Assembly: GCA_902769525.1 (NCBI GenBank)
Contig: CACXPG010000004.1
Location: forward strand, 62,001 to 126,000
Source of the DNA: an uncultured Bacteroidia bacterium
GTDB lineage: Bacteria > Bacteroidota > Bacteroidia > Bacteroidales > UBA932
Reading direction: 5' to 3'
DNA: 64,000 nucleotides
In this document: positions 20,901 through 27,610 of the stretch, in pieces
Layout: each line of letters opens with the position of its first letter
How positions within the stretch are numbered: position 1 is the first letter of the stretch
Program-made: the position numbers and the translations under genes
The notes under the pieces: generated by a model
Told to the model about the DNA's origin: nothing
Seen by the model: only the letters and a program-made list of their open reading frames with translations
Database searches by the model: none

Positions 20901-21807
20901 TACAGTCAAAAGGGTCTTCACCGGCTATTCTTACTGTAACTGATTGAATATTCGGGATGAAAATAATGTCCCGAATTGTTCTGAAAATACTATGAAGAAG
21001 GGACTGATAATTCTTCCTTACGTCCTGACCGCCTCGCAAGATAGCCTTATCTTTGGGTCTCATCACCGTCTGGACACGGAATCGTTCAGTCCCAGATACA
21101 ACGATATCTCGTATTTCCGGATCAAGTTCATTGTCTTCTGTCCAAATTGGCATTATTTGCCATGGACGTCTACGGGGACGATGGAATGCTTCTTCGAATC
21201 TAAAATGATAATCACCGGTATTGATGTAGACAAAGTCATGGTCTCTGAAGACTGTTTTAAAACCTATGCCCTTATAGCCGATAGCATTCTTTTTTTTGCT
21301 TTTTGAACCGTCGCCAACTTTACAAACGCCAGCAATATCTCGCGCTGTAAAAAACTTGCCATTATGCCGACAAATCAAATAGTTATCAGTTAAGACAAAT
21401 TCAACGTCAACGTTCGTGTATTCGTTTATTGCGATTTCTTCAGGATAATCATTCGCATTCTGAAGAAGTTCATATATGAAAGTACCATCACTGCTTGCCG
21501 TAAGTTCATTGATGATAGTCCTCATCATCGGTGTGAGATCATCCGCATTGTCGGCCTTATCTCTTCTTTTAAAGAACCCTTCGACTTGTTTTTGGGGATT
21601 AATCTTAGTGTAATCGGAATACCTGTCAACAACGACTTTATACTTTCGAGGATTATTGCGATCATATACCAACCTCCACTTAAATTGATAATATGTATTC
21701 AGCGAGAGTCCTTCAATAGGTCCATCAAGAGGTATAATAACCTCACCGGAACCTTCTACATCAGGGTAGGTCAATTCAATAAAGCTTGGTGTCCTGAAAT
21801 CGGACAA
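14926..21807 (-). CDS. Giant sacsin-like GHKL ATPase of the retron 2 operon
   Basis: 2293 residues. The N-terminal region carries a Bergerat-fold ATPase like that of sacsin: FIYELLQNANDY (112-121, N-box), a CRHNGKFF segment (146-153) and AIGYKGIGFKTVF (175-187, G-box loop). About 1,700 residues without recognisable motifs follow, predicted mixed alpha/beta. Then comes an acidic, Ser/Thr/Pro-rich linker (roughly 1880-2085) and a distinct C-terminal domain (about 2100-2290). In related bacterial giants this C-terminal position is occupied by DUF3883 or nuclease-like domains, but I see no clear catalytic residues. It overlaps the 187-aa gene by 37 bases and the helicase gene by 4. Likely an ATP-driven sensor or effector platform, which is inference. 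Confidence 0.82.
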   Translation of the reverse strand: MSDFRTPSFIELTYPDVEGSGEVIIPLDGPIEGLSLNTYYQFKWRLVYDRNNPRKYKVVVDRYSDYTKINPQKQVEGFFKRRDKADNADDLTPMMRTIINELTASSDGTFIYELLQNANDYPEEIAINEYTNVDVEFVLTDNYLICRHNGKFFTARDIAGVCKVGDGSKSKKKNAIGYKGIGFKTVFRDHDFVYINTGDYHFRFEEAFHRPRRRPWQIMPIWTEDNELDPEIRDIVVSGTERFRVQTVMRPKDKAILRGGQDVRKNYQSLLHSIFRTIRDIIFIPNIQSVTVRIAGEDPFDCTKEKADNWAISEPYEYILTQEEQDEINKEISTSNEIPPKYEDFEDTKVLFACEKEEKVLKPVGNATVNCYLPTQAQFGFPFLMNTDMVPSGDRSELKTNIKVNEKFATIAGTKFAEWLKDLLVEGYKPSTVFDLVPDFDNCRQNRGHKYAAFITAFENGFHEALNSLAVVPVIKENEQKEYITLKEAVYDATGISAKEIMTDVELCSFTGFTGRYFPVLELRECDSFKKLHSLFKDNPLTVSHLLAAFNNESFKTWLTDEDNNCNWLHFILDYREKGSFATCAMFIDEADKTLKTSETLYLDVEKYKDDLGFLHDKLHRLNQKEVDYARIFGDADNLKASFKWASFSPSKFVSSVLLSEENKEETISKLKVKENSIKFIHFLATAEIDTPLSTFPIFVDTGCIDKAEGLLYFNGDLAQIARKKQFIKKDWFNVVIDEYLSTDKDKVVAYFKKNGVKDCTFTSLYDDIILQESHLEGINTSIASSIDIALDFFEFLRWDKKDLQNKEIKQFHLAAIDSTGKIAYVSPEDECVFFASKDFDIYANKPWAEAGWMYSLYSGYFKNDTDDENRKSFLKDKFGIKVLNPSTFFKRVIKKHLDDILSKVSAPENEADCDSRKVANYDFISFVCSTASSAFADDSNPFAGKSYPFVNSQGNITEGPSGFKRFYLYSKEAESVQSLDWLPDDYISVVSNEYVPAGNPAVCLTVLGKLGLVEFSPEDFLTKVITANLGESSLKTSLGDKEKNLSFHKYFKDHRSLFSPAAIAGLSKAPVINSNGTLIPSAAGQELINDAVLTILGNTALYVNFENGGIGLEYQDGTAADNKAYWVEGLGAKQIDSDRLVELLTTGENDFTDEALNVELWRLVQRLGSSLGKSDIKTILSSIPVKCREAGQDESVIKKLETDTPCYIAKEYFASATHIEDVLKDYSPESLIICPDYMQDGEQETKAAWFKMWEKSGFLSSNDDIILRSILPSLESRKDDITPQLIFENQQLFDHTQPEVLSALSKLNVKTRSGEYLPVTDVLFLGDGLTEPMTFIKLNDEISDEYSTVQCIFFRRIAEDVNSMHRINSNIEWATRKVKQYLGNQETSIHDKFIKEVVILDERNQLDLDVSYESLLLKNKEGHFKHGSDLTLGTQYGAEICDFERFGIASLDYISDHYLSLGIKKTTLRDFLSRQAKVHREFQEEDIPLLSENHRFTVYIWSEYIKTRYSFERMKKFVQDGVLNDVDCVPCENEVYLPSGIYSESLQQYHRFISDADDWFVHKSIPERISFKDGKEEQNPIFSLPLKSDLEKNHCYEVLLNSEPDDLYRTSAVARLIALKKEKAVTKEDISEYRGRENALWLNGENEVVRIEGLYGIGRDDKDKYYRRHFQTDSHIIHDELLSDLDYEAACEVLGVQVLHENDFKVVTPEHYVDETENVISVLKRKSILLATAIDGAQDLKMTWVESYNKYNEDIESLHFYRCDSIEIKCTLNNDICQSDVFTSYFDKDTSSFYYLYGWQDKLVFGGLVEKLCDKEVLWIPCDDDYEIVKKIIDENLVGKRLVNFVKKYCAYYSKDPDFQRLFYNEYPSVAEQLGWNVIKERKTESVPYREKVAFGIDEEEPDTRDITRESTSSVGSTSEPEEDMDPTTERTNDRIEHPVQQPSTNEAPTSGSRDYAGSGKTEILTGGVRDNAADDAVTTVDLSNAEEESAYPEPGLYDELGEDELIDGEDATEDSTTSIEEASNKPKENNADTSREVDGVGDKEPEKQRTFSGERSTGTSAKREERPEKGSAAGTSQWRRPNQLGNAWVSEGPSIKPIQLEQSDFSDAEYETLADLLNVDREEIADQNYLARKRFWDSLRAQGFETEQDEIDFIKNDYRQNGKASRDIPLHDGRYIHRCSAAKGILYISPSIWNKVKNGSCIICVYAGKRASKFKYFYTQEQILDWVKNTAIFIQVTGQNKGEIMDKFYSGSLESRTGDYYAMIPIKTQGASDVFFTTSAADLDNASTEID

Positions 21808-22334
21808 CTGATAACGTCCAAGATTATTCTTTTCATAGATGGCAATGCATTTTTGTCTTTTGGCCAGTCGGCATCAAACACCAAGTCATAGAATTTCCCA
21901 ATATCAATTCGTTCCTGGTTCTCCGTAGAAGGCGAATAATACTGCCCATACTGTTGAGCCGTTAAGAAATCCGTGCTGATATTTGAAATGGAACGTGGAA
22001 CCACATAGAAATTGAAGGGATTGTCTATACAATATCTTGCTGAATTCAATTTAATCTTGAAGCAGACCGGGCCAGGCGCAAGGTTAAGATTCCATGTACG
22101 CTTCACTCTAAAACGTTTGGGAGATGGAAAACCGAGAGGTATAGTTAGGGGCCCTCCGTCAGGAGTAGAAATATCTTTTATTTCACCACAACATTCATCG
22201 TATAAGTAATAGCTGGGAGGATATGTAGTAAATACTCCCAAGCAGGGTACTTCGGTTCCAAACCAATTATCTCGAAGATAATTCTCAACGTCCTTTCTGC
22301 TTGCTTGCAGTGCAGATGCCTGGTCGGTTATCAT
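21771..22334 (-). CDS. Hypothetical 187-aa protein of the retron 2 operon
   Basis: No family recognised. It is strand-rich with many aromatic and Pro residues (YPPSYYLYDECCG, PLTIPLGFPSP, NPFNFYVVPRS) and has no signal peptide or membrane helix. It begins 44 bases after the 341-aa gene stop and runs 37 bases into the giant ATPase gene in another frame, so its expression is tied to the operon. It may be an adaptor between the RT complex and the ATPase; nothing in the sequence proves this. Confidence 0.7.
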   Translation of the reverse strand: MITDQASALQASRKDVENYLRDNWFGTEVPCLGVFTTYPPSYYLYDECCGEIKDISTPDGGPLTIPLGFPSPKRFRVKRTWNLNLAPGPVCFKIKLNSARYCIDNPFNFYVVPRSISNISTDFLTAQQYGQYYSPSTENQERIDIGKFYDLVFDADWPKDKNALPSMKRIILDVISCPISGHQALLN

Positions 22335-22378
22335 TATGATACTGAAGTTATTATGTTATTAATGAAAGGAAAATGAGA

Positions 22379-23404
22379 TCAAACTTCTATTCTCTCAACC
22401 TTCCCTTGTTTATTAAAGAATACCTTGATAGTTTGGCCTGTGTTAATCGTCCCGGCTTTCTTGAAGATGAAGCTGGGGATTTCATATACCTCGCCATCAC
22501 CATTTTTAACGAACATTGAACTTGCCAATACGCTTGTCACCGCACATTCCTCTGCTCGTTCTCTGAAACGACTCGCGTACTTAACAAGTTCCCCTTTAGA
22601 TACACTTCCTTCTATGATCTTGTTAACGAAATAAATTAGCTCGGAAAAGAATAATGCGTAATACCTATTTTTCTGAGGAAGGATGGTGGCCAACCTTTTC
22701 TCCTGCCCCTCAGTCAATTCACCACCTCTGTGATCAGCCTGACATCTTATCACGTATATGTCATATATAAGGCTGGTATTGTATATCCATTCTCCGTAGC
22801 CCGAATACCTCAACTTTGAACCAAAGCCGGCAAAATACAGAGAGCATTTGACCTTATCGTACATCCCTAATTTGGACGGTGGCAAATCTTTTTTCTCGAC
22901 TTTATCGATTTTGTCATAATCACCGAAGATCAATCTGTTGACAGTCGTGTTCTTAGGGTCGGAGTAGCGATTCGCAATATCTCCATTATTGGCAACATAT
23001 GCAGATAGACTGGCGTGTAGAATGCGGGTATAGATCTCTTTATATTGCTCGTCAGCACATATCACATTGCAAATATTCTCAATCTGTAAGAAGAGGTGTG
23101 CGCCAAAATTATAGAAATCTCCTTTTCTTCTGAATCTTTCCATAATTACATAATCCTCTACAAGGACGTCAATAATGTTAGGGCAAGGGAAACCTTCATA
23201 TAGACCAATTGCCTGCTCCTTTGCATTTTTTTCGAGGCAGAGTTCATAAATCTCCTCGATTTTGTCCTTGTCATACGGTGCCGCATTTGAGGCGTCCTCT
23301 ATTAAACTCTGAATCCCGGCAGCAAATTCTTTGTTGTCGGGATCGTCATATAACTCTTTAACGAACTTTAGCAGCTTAGTCAGCTGCTTTTTATCTTGTC
23401 CCAT
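22379..23404 (-). CDS. Hypothetical 341-aa protein directly after the retron 2 RT
   Basis: The ATG lies inside the RT gene; the two overlap by 25 bases in different frames. The first 290 residues look all-helical and charged (LLKFVKELYDDPDNKEF, IFLQIENICNV-type segments, ALFFSELIYFVNKIIEG). The last 45 residues switch to short strands (GEVYEIPSFIFKKAGTINTG, then QTIKVFFNKQGKVERIEV), which may be a small beta-barrel. The position matches that of effector or accessory genes in other retrons, but I recognise no known retron effector in it. Confidence 0.75.
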   Translation of the reverse strand: MGQDKKQLTKLLKFVKELYDDPDNKEFAAGIQSLIEDASNAAPYDKDKIEEIYELCLEKNAKEQAIGLYEGFPCPNIIDVLVEDYVIMERFRRKGDFYNFGAHLFLQIENICNVICADEQYKEIYTRILHASLSAYVANNGDIANRYSDPKNTTVNRLIFGDYDKIDKVEKKDLPPSKLGMYDKVKCSLYFAGFGSKLRYSGYGEWIYNTSLIYDIYVIRCQADHRGGELTEGQEKRLATILPQKNRYYALFFSELIYFVNKIIEGSVSKGELVKYASRFRERAEECAVTSVLASSMFVKNGDGEVYEIPSFIFKKAGTINTGQTIKVFFNKQGKVERIEV

Positions 23405-24924
23405 TCATCAAGTGTTTTTAAATCAAAATCAGAATCTATGAGGGTGGTCAGCATCTCATCAGTTGACTTCCCAAGCGTACTGCTCGGCTCATTTAGTGCC
23501 TCAGGAATTACGGAAGAAGATAATACTACGGCTTGTGAGATTGTGTCAATCAGGTCAGAAAGGTCGGTCTTTACCCAGGTTCTCTTTCGTTCAATTCTCC
23601 AGAAGCAGGAATTATCCTGCTCATAGAAAACGAGCATGTAGGAGGTTTTGAACTTCTCGAGTACAGCAGCATTGTTCTTAGCCAGGATGTTTGATATTCT
23701 GGTCCGGACATAATGGCTGAGTGTTACAGATGTCTTCTTGCCGTTAAGGTTAAAGGAACAGAAAATGACGCCATCTTTGTTGGGCTCGAAGGCAAGGACC
23801 TGACCGATCTTCTTTTCAAAGTCAGCGATGGTATACTTGTATTTGAGTGTGGCTTCTACAGTGGATGGTTTCGCTCCGGAAAGCTTGTTAAACCGTCGTT
23901 GAAGTCGTCTCCACACCTCATTATCAGCTCCTTTGACCATCTTCATATAAAGGAGCTTCCCCTGAATCACTGCCTGCATATTTGGCTTGTTAGAGTGGAG
24001 ATTCTGCTTAGGTGTATAGTGTGTCAAGAACTTAGCATAGGCATCGGCTTCGCCATGCTTTTCCCAGATATATAGAAGGTTATCAAGTCCGCGAACATAT
24101 TCACGAGTCACGTTAACGCGGTCGCTCACAACAAGCCCGGTCACTTCCTGGCGCTGGTTCTTATTCTGAACGCGCGTTTTCTTCTCGTTGATGGAAAAGT
24201 TCTGGCCGGTGATGATCTCTACCAGTTCCTTTTGGAAATCCCCATCTTTATGGAAAACATTGCGGTTGCTGCTGAATGTAATGTCATCAGCATACCTAGA
24301 GTAACGCAGGTTGTATTTCTTGGCCAGTTTGTACAGCCTGCGATCAAGATTCCGGCACACGATGTTTGTCAGGATAGGAGATGCCGGAGAGCCCTGTGGC
24401 AACACCCAGCGCGTTTCGCCATCGATAACCATTTCCGTGCAGCATATACCAGCAATGGCATCAGCGACTGTGTCATTGAAGTTGAAAGGAGGACGCTTCA
24501 AGGTGGCCCAAACCCTCGACTTAGTAATACTGGGGAAGAAATCTTTCAGGTCAGTGTTGAACACATAGTTCATCCCAACATGACGCTCGGCGTTGTCAAC
24601 CACCGATTTCTCCGGGACGAATCCGGTCACATACTCGGGACCTTCATAGAAGGCCTGAAGAAGCTTATTAGTATAAGTAAGGAATGACTTCAGCATATTC
24701 TTAGGCGCTGAAATCATCCGGAATCCGCCGGATTTCTTGGGGATGCGGAACTCCTTGTAACTCTTCTTATTACGCGCAGGATGGATGAAGTAATTGAGAT
24801 GGGGCATAATGAAAGGATGACCCTTGCCACCTAGATCGTCCATCTTGATTTTATTCAAGATGGTCAGAAGGTCATGGGTACTCTTTACCTTGGCTGCAGC
24901 TGCTACAATTGCTTCTTTGGTCAT
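23380..24924 (-). CDS. Retron reverse transcriptase (retron 2, intact)
   Basis: 514 residues. Key blocks: IPKKSGGFR (61-69), NAERH (111-115, the retron NAxxH motif), DLKDFF (125-130, first catalytic Asp), LPQGSPASP (175-183), YADD (211-214, catalytic) and VTG (261-263, the retron motif that recognises the msr). All are intact. About 170 residues after the RT core form a C-terminal extension that I do not recognise. It makes msDNA from the RNA encoded just upstream (24951-25164); the ATG at 24924 is 26 bases after the a2 arm. It heads a five-gene operon. The frameshifted RT at 8461-10475 is a close relative. Confidence 0.93.
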   Translation of the reverse strand: MTKEAIVAAAAKVKSTHDLLTILNKIKMDDLGGKGHPFIMPHLNYFIHPARNKKSYKEFRIPKKSGGFRMISAPKNMLKSFLTYTNKLLQAFYEGPEYVTGFVPEKSVVDNAERHVGMNYVFNTDLKDFFPSITKSRVWATLKRPPFNFNDTVADAIAGICCTEMVIDGETRWVLPQGSPASPILTNIVCRNLDRRLYKLAKKYNLRYSRYADDITFSSNRNVFHKDGDFQKELVEIITGQNFSINEKKTRVQNKNQRQEVTGLVVSDRVNVTREYVRGLDNLLYIWEKHGEADAYAKFLTHYTPKQNLHSNKPNMQAVIQGKLLYMKMVKGADNEVWRRLQRRFNKLSGAKPSTVEATLKYKYTIADFEKKIGQVLAFEPNKDGVIFCSFNLNGKKTSVTLSHYVRTRISNILAKNNAAVLEKFKTSYMLVFYEQDNSCFWRIERKRTWVKTDLSDLIDTISQAVVLSSSVIPEALNEPSSTLGKSTDEMLTTLIDSDFDLKTLDEWDKIKSS

Positions 24925-24950
24925 TGGATTCTGCTCGCATAAAAGGTCGC

Positions 24951-25164
24951 GACATACCGGAGCATATTTTCTTTGTCTACGGACTCGTCAGAGATCCGGA
25001 ATATAGAATCTTCTATATTCTCTATATCTCATCACTCATATGTGCTTGCACATCTGTGGAGAAGTGTAACTTCTCGAGTAACGAGTAAACCTTTGGAAGT
25101 ATCCGATTTTACGGACATCTGTCAAACGTGACAGACGAAAGTCAAAAGTCCGCTCCGATATGTC
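24951..25164 (-). ncRNA. Retron 2 msr-msd RNA
   Basis: On the minus strand, a1 (25164-25152) reads GACATATCGGAGC and a2 (24963-24951) reads GCTCCGGTATGTC, a 13-bp stem with one G-U pair. Inside are strong hairpins: CTGTCA/TGACAG, GAGAAGT/ACTTCTC, ATGTGC/GCACAT and a 10-bp stem GAATATAGAA/TTCTATATTC (24999-25020). The last is adjacent to the a2 side, where the msd stem should lie. Order and spacing to the RT match retron 1. Exact msd ends and the branching G need experiment. Confidence 0.82.
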
Positions 25165-25181
25165 AAGAACCTAATGTTCTA

Positions 25182-25189
25182 CAAAGTTA
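25182..25189 (-). promoter_or_regulatory. -7 promoter element of retron 2 ncRNA
   Basis: TAACTTTG on the minus strand matches TAnnTTTG and sits 17 bases upstream of a1, the same spacing as TATATTTG in retron 1. No good TTTG is seen at the usual -33 distance. Confidence 0.55.
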
Positions 25190-25229
25190 ATTATTTTTGT
25201 GAGAGTTGACTTCTTTATCTGCACCTTTA

Positions 25230-25264
25230 CAAAGATATAATCTCTATGCGAAATCATTTTTCGC
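25230..25264 (-). promoter_or_regulatory. GCGAA-N7-TTCGC operator and -7 box upstream of retron 2
   Basis: On the minus strand GCGAA-AAATGAT-TTCGC (25264-25248) is followed after 10 bases by TATCTTTG (25237-25230), a good TAnnTTTG. Transcription from here would start about 60 bases before the ncRNA a1 arm. It is the same composite site as at the WYL gene and seven other promoters. Between this site and the truncated gene ending at 25407 I see only an AACACT/AGTGTT hairpin. Confidence 0.65.
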
Positions 25265-25406
25265 GATAACTGATTATTTCAAGAGGGCAACACTAGATAT
25301 GTTGAAGTGTTGTTTCAAGAGGCTTTAATCAAACTATATAACTTATATTAATTTGATGTGTTAATCATTACCAGATCCCTTGTTGTGACACCGATCCCGA
25401 TAAATG

Positions 25407-25673
25407 CTACATTATTATTTTCGCTTTAGTAGTGGCCTCTCTGTCAGTCTTCACTCTAAGGACTCTGGCGGCTCTGCCGGTTGGAGCCATCAACTGAGGA
25501 TGCAATTCCATTTTGTCCACCATTTCCAGTATAGGTGACACAAGAGTAGTCTTACCGGTACCGGCATAGCCGCGAAGGATGAAGACACGATTATCGGACT
25601 TCAGAAAAGCGCCAATCTTGTCCAGAGCCTCCTGCTGCTGGGGCGTATATGTTATTGCATTATTCTCACTCAT
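25407..25673 (-). pseudogene. 5' fragment of a RecD2-like (AAA_30) helicase gene
   Basis: 88 residues: YTPQQQEALDKIGAFLKSD, then FILRGYAGTGKTTL (Walker A) and APTGRAARVLRVKTDREATT. This is the N-terminus of a RecD/TraA-like ATP-dependent helicase, which is normally several hundred residues long. Homology ends after REATT at about 25430, and a short run-out (KAKIIM) leads to a stop. The rest of the gene is absent from the window. It lies 6 bases after the 25680-26435 gene and would share its promoter. The break marks the border where the retron 2 DNA joins the older chromosome. Confidence 0.8.
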
Positions 25674-25679
25674 AACCGG

Positions 25680-26435
25680 TTATCTTATACTGTCAATATA
25701 CTTTTGGACCTCATCCTCGGTTGCCGTTGGATGCTGCTTGATAAAGTTATCTATTTTTTCCTTCATCGGGCTGTAGAAGCCAATCTTTTTTGCCTTGCTA
25801 TCGGCCTCTTTCATGGACTTGGAGATTTCGTCGCCAGCCTTCATAAAACAACCCTGAGCATCAATCAAGAGCTTGACATTGCTTTCAAAACCCTGTTTGA
25901 ACGCCTCAAGAGAAGCAACCTTTCCCCCTACTTCAAACTTCACAACAATCTTCTTCTCATCCTTGGCGTCTGAGCACAAAATGGCCCTTACATTAGCCAT
26001 ATTCTCCATAACAGCCATGCAAGCACGCATAGATATAGCTTTTGCCTGCTCGTTTCCTGTAGTCATCATAGCAATAACCAGGCAAAGGTTATTTTCTGCC
26101 TGATTGTATGACAATTTGACTGGAATTCCTACCTCTCCTACTGTAAAGCTAAGACCCTCGTTCGATTCTGAAAACTCAAGCCCCGCCTTCTTGAGGCACT
26201 TTTTAATCCGCTCAAGAGTAAGAGGAGTAACCCTGGTCATCGACAAGCGTCTTACCAAACGCACCACACCATAGACAACAAGACCCACCGCACCGGCGGC
26301 TATAGTCATTATCTTGACATCCAGTATATTATAACTGGCAAGAACTACTATTGCCCAGAACAGGGCATAGCAGATAATTGAGGTGGTTAATACTTTGTTG
26401 TTTCTGGCGATTGTGCTTACGTTTGTGTTCTTCAT
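25680..26435 (-). CDS. Membrane protein with YbjN-like cytoplasmic domain
   Basis: 251 residues. Two hydrophobic segments (about 17-36 and 40-60) form an N-terminal membrane hairpin. Residues 70-190 (LERIKKCLKKAGLEFSES, ...LSFTVGEVGIPVKLSYNQ, ...NLCLVIAMMTTG) resemble the YbjN/type III chaperone-like fold, which binds partner proteins. The C-terminus is a helical, charged tail. It is first in a unit with the truncated RecD2-like gene. Its promoter contains the shared inverted repeat at 26504-26520. The YbjN assignment is tentative. Confidence 0.72.
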   Translation of the reverse strand: MKNTNVSTIARNNKVLTTSIICYALFWAIVVLASYNILDVKIMTIAAGAVGLVVYGVVRLVRRLSMTRVTPLTLERIKKCLKKAGLEFSESNEGLSFTVGEVGIPVKLSYNQAENNLCLVIAMMTTGNEQAKAISMRACMAVMENMANVRAILCSDAKDEKKIVVKFEVGGKVASLEAFKQGFESNVKLLIDAQGCFMKAGDEISKSMKEADSKAKKIGFYSPMKEKIDNFIKQHPTATEDEVQKYIDSIR

Positions 26436-26485
26436 ATGTTTTTTGTTTAAGTTTCTGTTCAGTTAATTCGTCCGGTTTGCGAGTG

Positions 26486-26520
26486 CAAAGGAAATCCTTA
26501 TAAGCGAACTCTATTTTCGC
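26486..26520 (-). promoter_or_regulatory. GCGAA-N7-TTCGC operator and -7 box upstream of 25680-26435
   Basis: On the minus strand GCGAA-AATAGAG-TTCGC (26520-26504), then 10 bases and TTCCTTTG (26493-26486, one mismatch to TAnnTTTG). The repeat overlaps the 3' end and stop codon of the upstream retropepsin-like gene. Confidence 0.6.
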
Positions 26521-27077
26521 TTATCTTTCTTTTTGGGTGAGCGGCCCTTCTTCTTTTTCTCTTTAACCCGGTAGAATATCATCTTGTCATAATCGATGAC
26601 AAAATGGTTATACCGGAAGAAATTGTTACCAAGTATGCCATGAATCTCAATCCCGCTTTCCTCCTTGATCTGGTTAAAAGCGCCTGTAAGATCGATAGCT
26701 CCTGCCATGTCCCTATATTTAATACCGTTGAATTCAAAAAATATTACATAGTGCCTTGTGTTAAGACTTGTACCACCGGCTCCAACGGTATTGGTAGTCT
26801 GATTCAAGTCCTTTACCCGGAAATTATCAAGATAACGGCTGTCGATATAAGAAATGTTGCTCCCCGAATCAATGAGCATATTATAGGACCTCTCGCCATT
26901 GGAAACGGTGACGAAAGGAATGCCCACTTTGTCAACATTCTCAGCGATGGAGATCACAGAGCTCCTTACGATTCTTCTGCAGAGGAAACGATTCCTTAAT
27001 ACGATGAAAGCCAGTACGCTAAAAGCGATGAAAGAGATAAGAAAAACTGAAATGATAGTGATAATCTGCTGTGTCAT
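26511..27077 (-). CDS. Membrane-anchored retropepsin-like aspartic protease
   Basis: About 188 residues from the chosen ATG at 27077 (the longer frame from 27119 adds 14 residues that would overlap the promoter region). One transmembrane helix (about 5-28) is followed by a retropepsin-type domain: MLIDSGSNISYID (the D-S/T-G active site), GAGGTSLNTRHY and GIEIHGILGNNFFRYNHFVIDY, the hydrophobic-hydrophobic-G motif with GN near the end. Single-domain proteases of this kind dimerise. The C-terminus is a very basic Lys-rich tail. It has a paralogue in the next gene upstream and its own promoter with the shared inverted repeat. Confidence 0.82.
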   Translation of the reverse strand: MTQQIITIISVFLISFIAFSVLAFIVLRNRFLCRRIVRSSVISIAENVDKVGIPFVTVSNGERSYNMLIDSGSNISYIDSRYLDNFRVKDLNQTTNTVGAGGTSLNTRHYVIFFEFNGIKYRDMAGAIDLTGAFNQIKEESGIEIHGILGNNFFRYNHFVIDYDKMIFYRVKEKKKKGRSPKKKDKRK

Positions 27078-27105
27078 ATCTATGCGTTTTTTGTTTAAGA
27101 CGCCG

Positions 27106-27140
27106 CAAAAATATGGCACATCTGCGAACGGTATGTTCGC
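27106..27140 (-). promoter_or_regulatory. GCGAA-N7-TTCGC operator and -7 box upstream of retropepsin-like gene
   Basis: On the minus strand GCGAA-CATACCG-TTCGC (27140-27124), then 10 bases and TATTTTTG (27113-27106), a full match to TAnnTTTG. The start codon at 27077 follows after 28 bases. This is one of the best copies of the composite site. Confidence 0.7.
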
Positions 27141-27146
27141 TAATTA

Positions 27147-27605
27147 TTACTCTTCAGAATTTATTGTTAGAGTGTTGTTCAGGTAGTTGATTTCTGCCTG
27201 AAGTGCCTTGAAAAGATCAGAGCCAAAGATTGCCTGAACTGCATTTTCAATCTTTTCTTGCTCTGCTATGTTCTGATTAATATGAGAAAGGTCATACAGC
27301 ATCGCATCTTTGACCTCAACACGGAACCATTTACGGCCACGATAAGTTTTGAAAAAAACAGGTGCAGCCAGTTTGATTATATGAACAGAAGTCTTTCCGA
27401 CAATACCTACCTGTTCAATCTTTTTGTCGGTTATCTCTACTTGAAACTGCTTCTTATGAGCCTTGACAAATGCCTTGTCAATCACTGATGACTCGCTTCC
27501 TGTATCTACCAATGCGGTCCCTTCTGTTCCATCGGCAAGGCGAAATGTTACAAAAGGGATTGCCAATTTCCTGTATATAAGCTTAGTAGTCTTTCTTGTT
27601 TTCAT
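27147..27605 (-). CDS. Retropepsin-like aspartic protease, soluble paralogue
   Basis: 152 residues with IPFVTFRLADGTEGTALVDTGSESSVID (N-terminal strand and DTG active site), VGIVGKTSVHIIKL and QAIFGSDLFKALQAEINYL, the same order as in the membrane-anchored paralogue at 26511-27077. There is no membrane helix or signal peptide. It starts 5 bases after the stop of the zinc-finger gene (27611-28423) and so is the third gene of the HD/zinc-finger/protease operon. Confidence 0.78.
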   Translation of the reverse strand: MKTRKTTKLIYRKLAIPFVTFRLADGTEGTALVDTGSESSVIDKAFVKAHKKQFQVEITDKKIEQVGIVGKTSVHIIKLAAPVFFKTYRGRKWFRVEVKDAMLYDLSHINQNIAEQEKIENAVQAIFGSDLFKALQAEINYLNNTLTINSEE

Positions 27606-27610
27606 TGATT

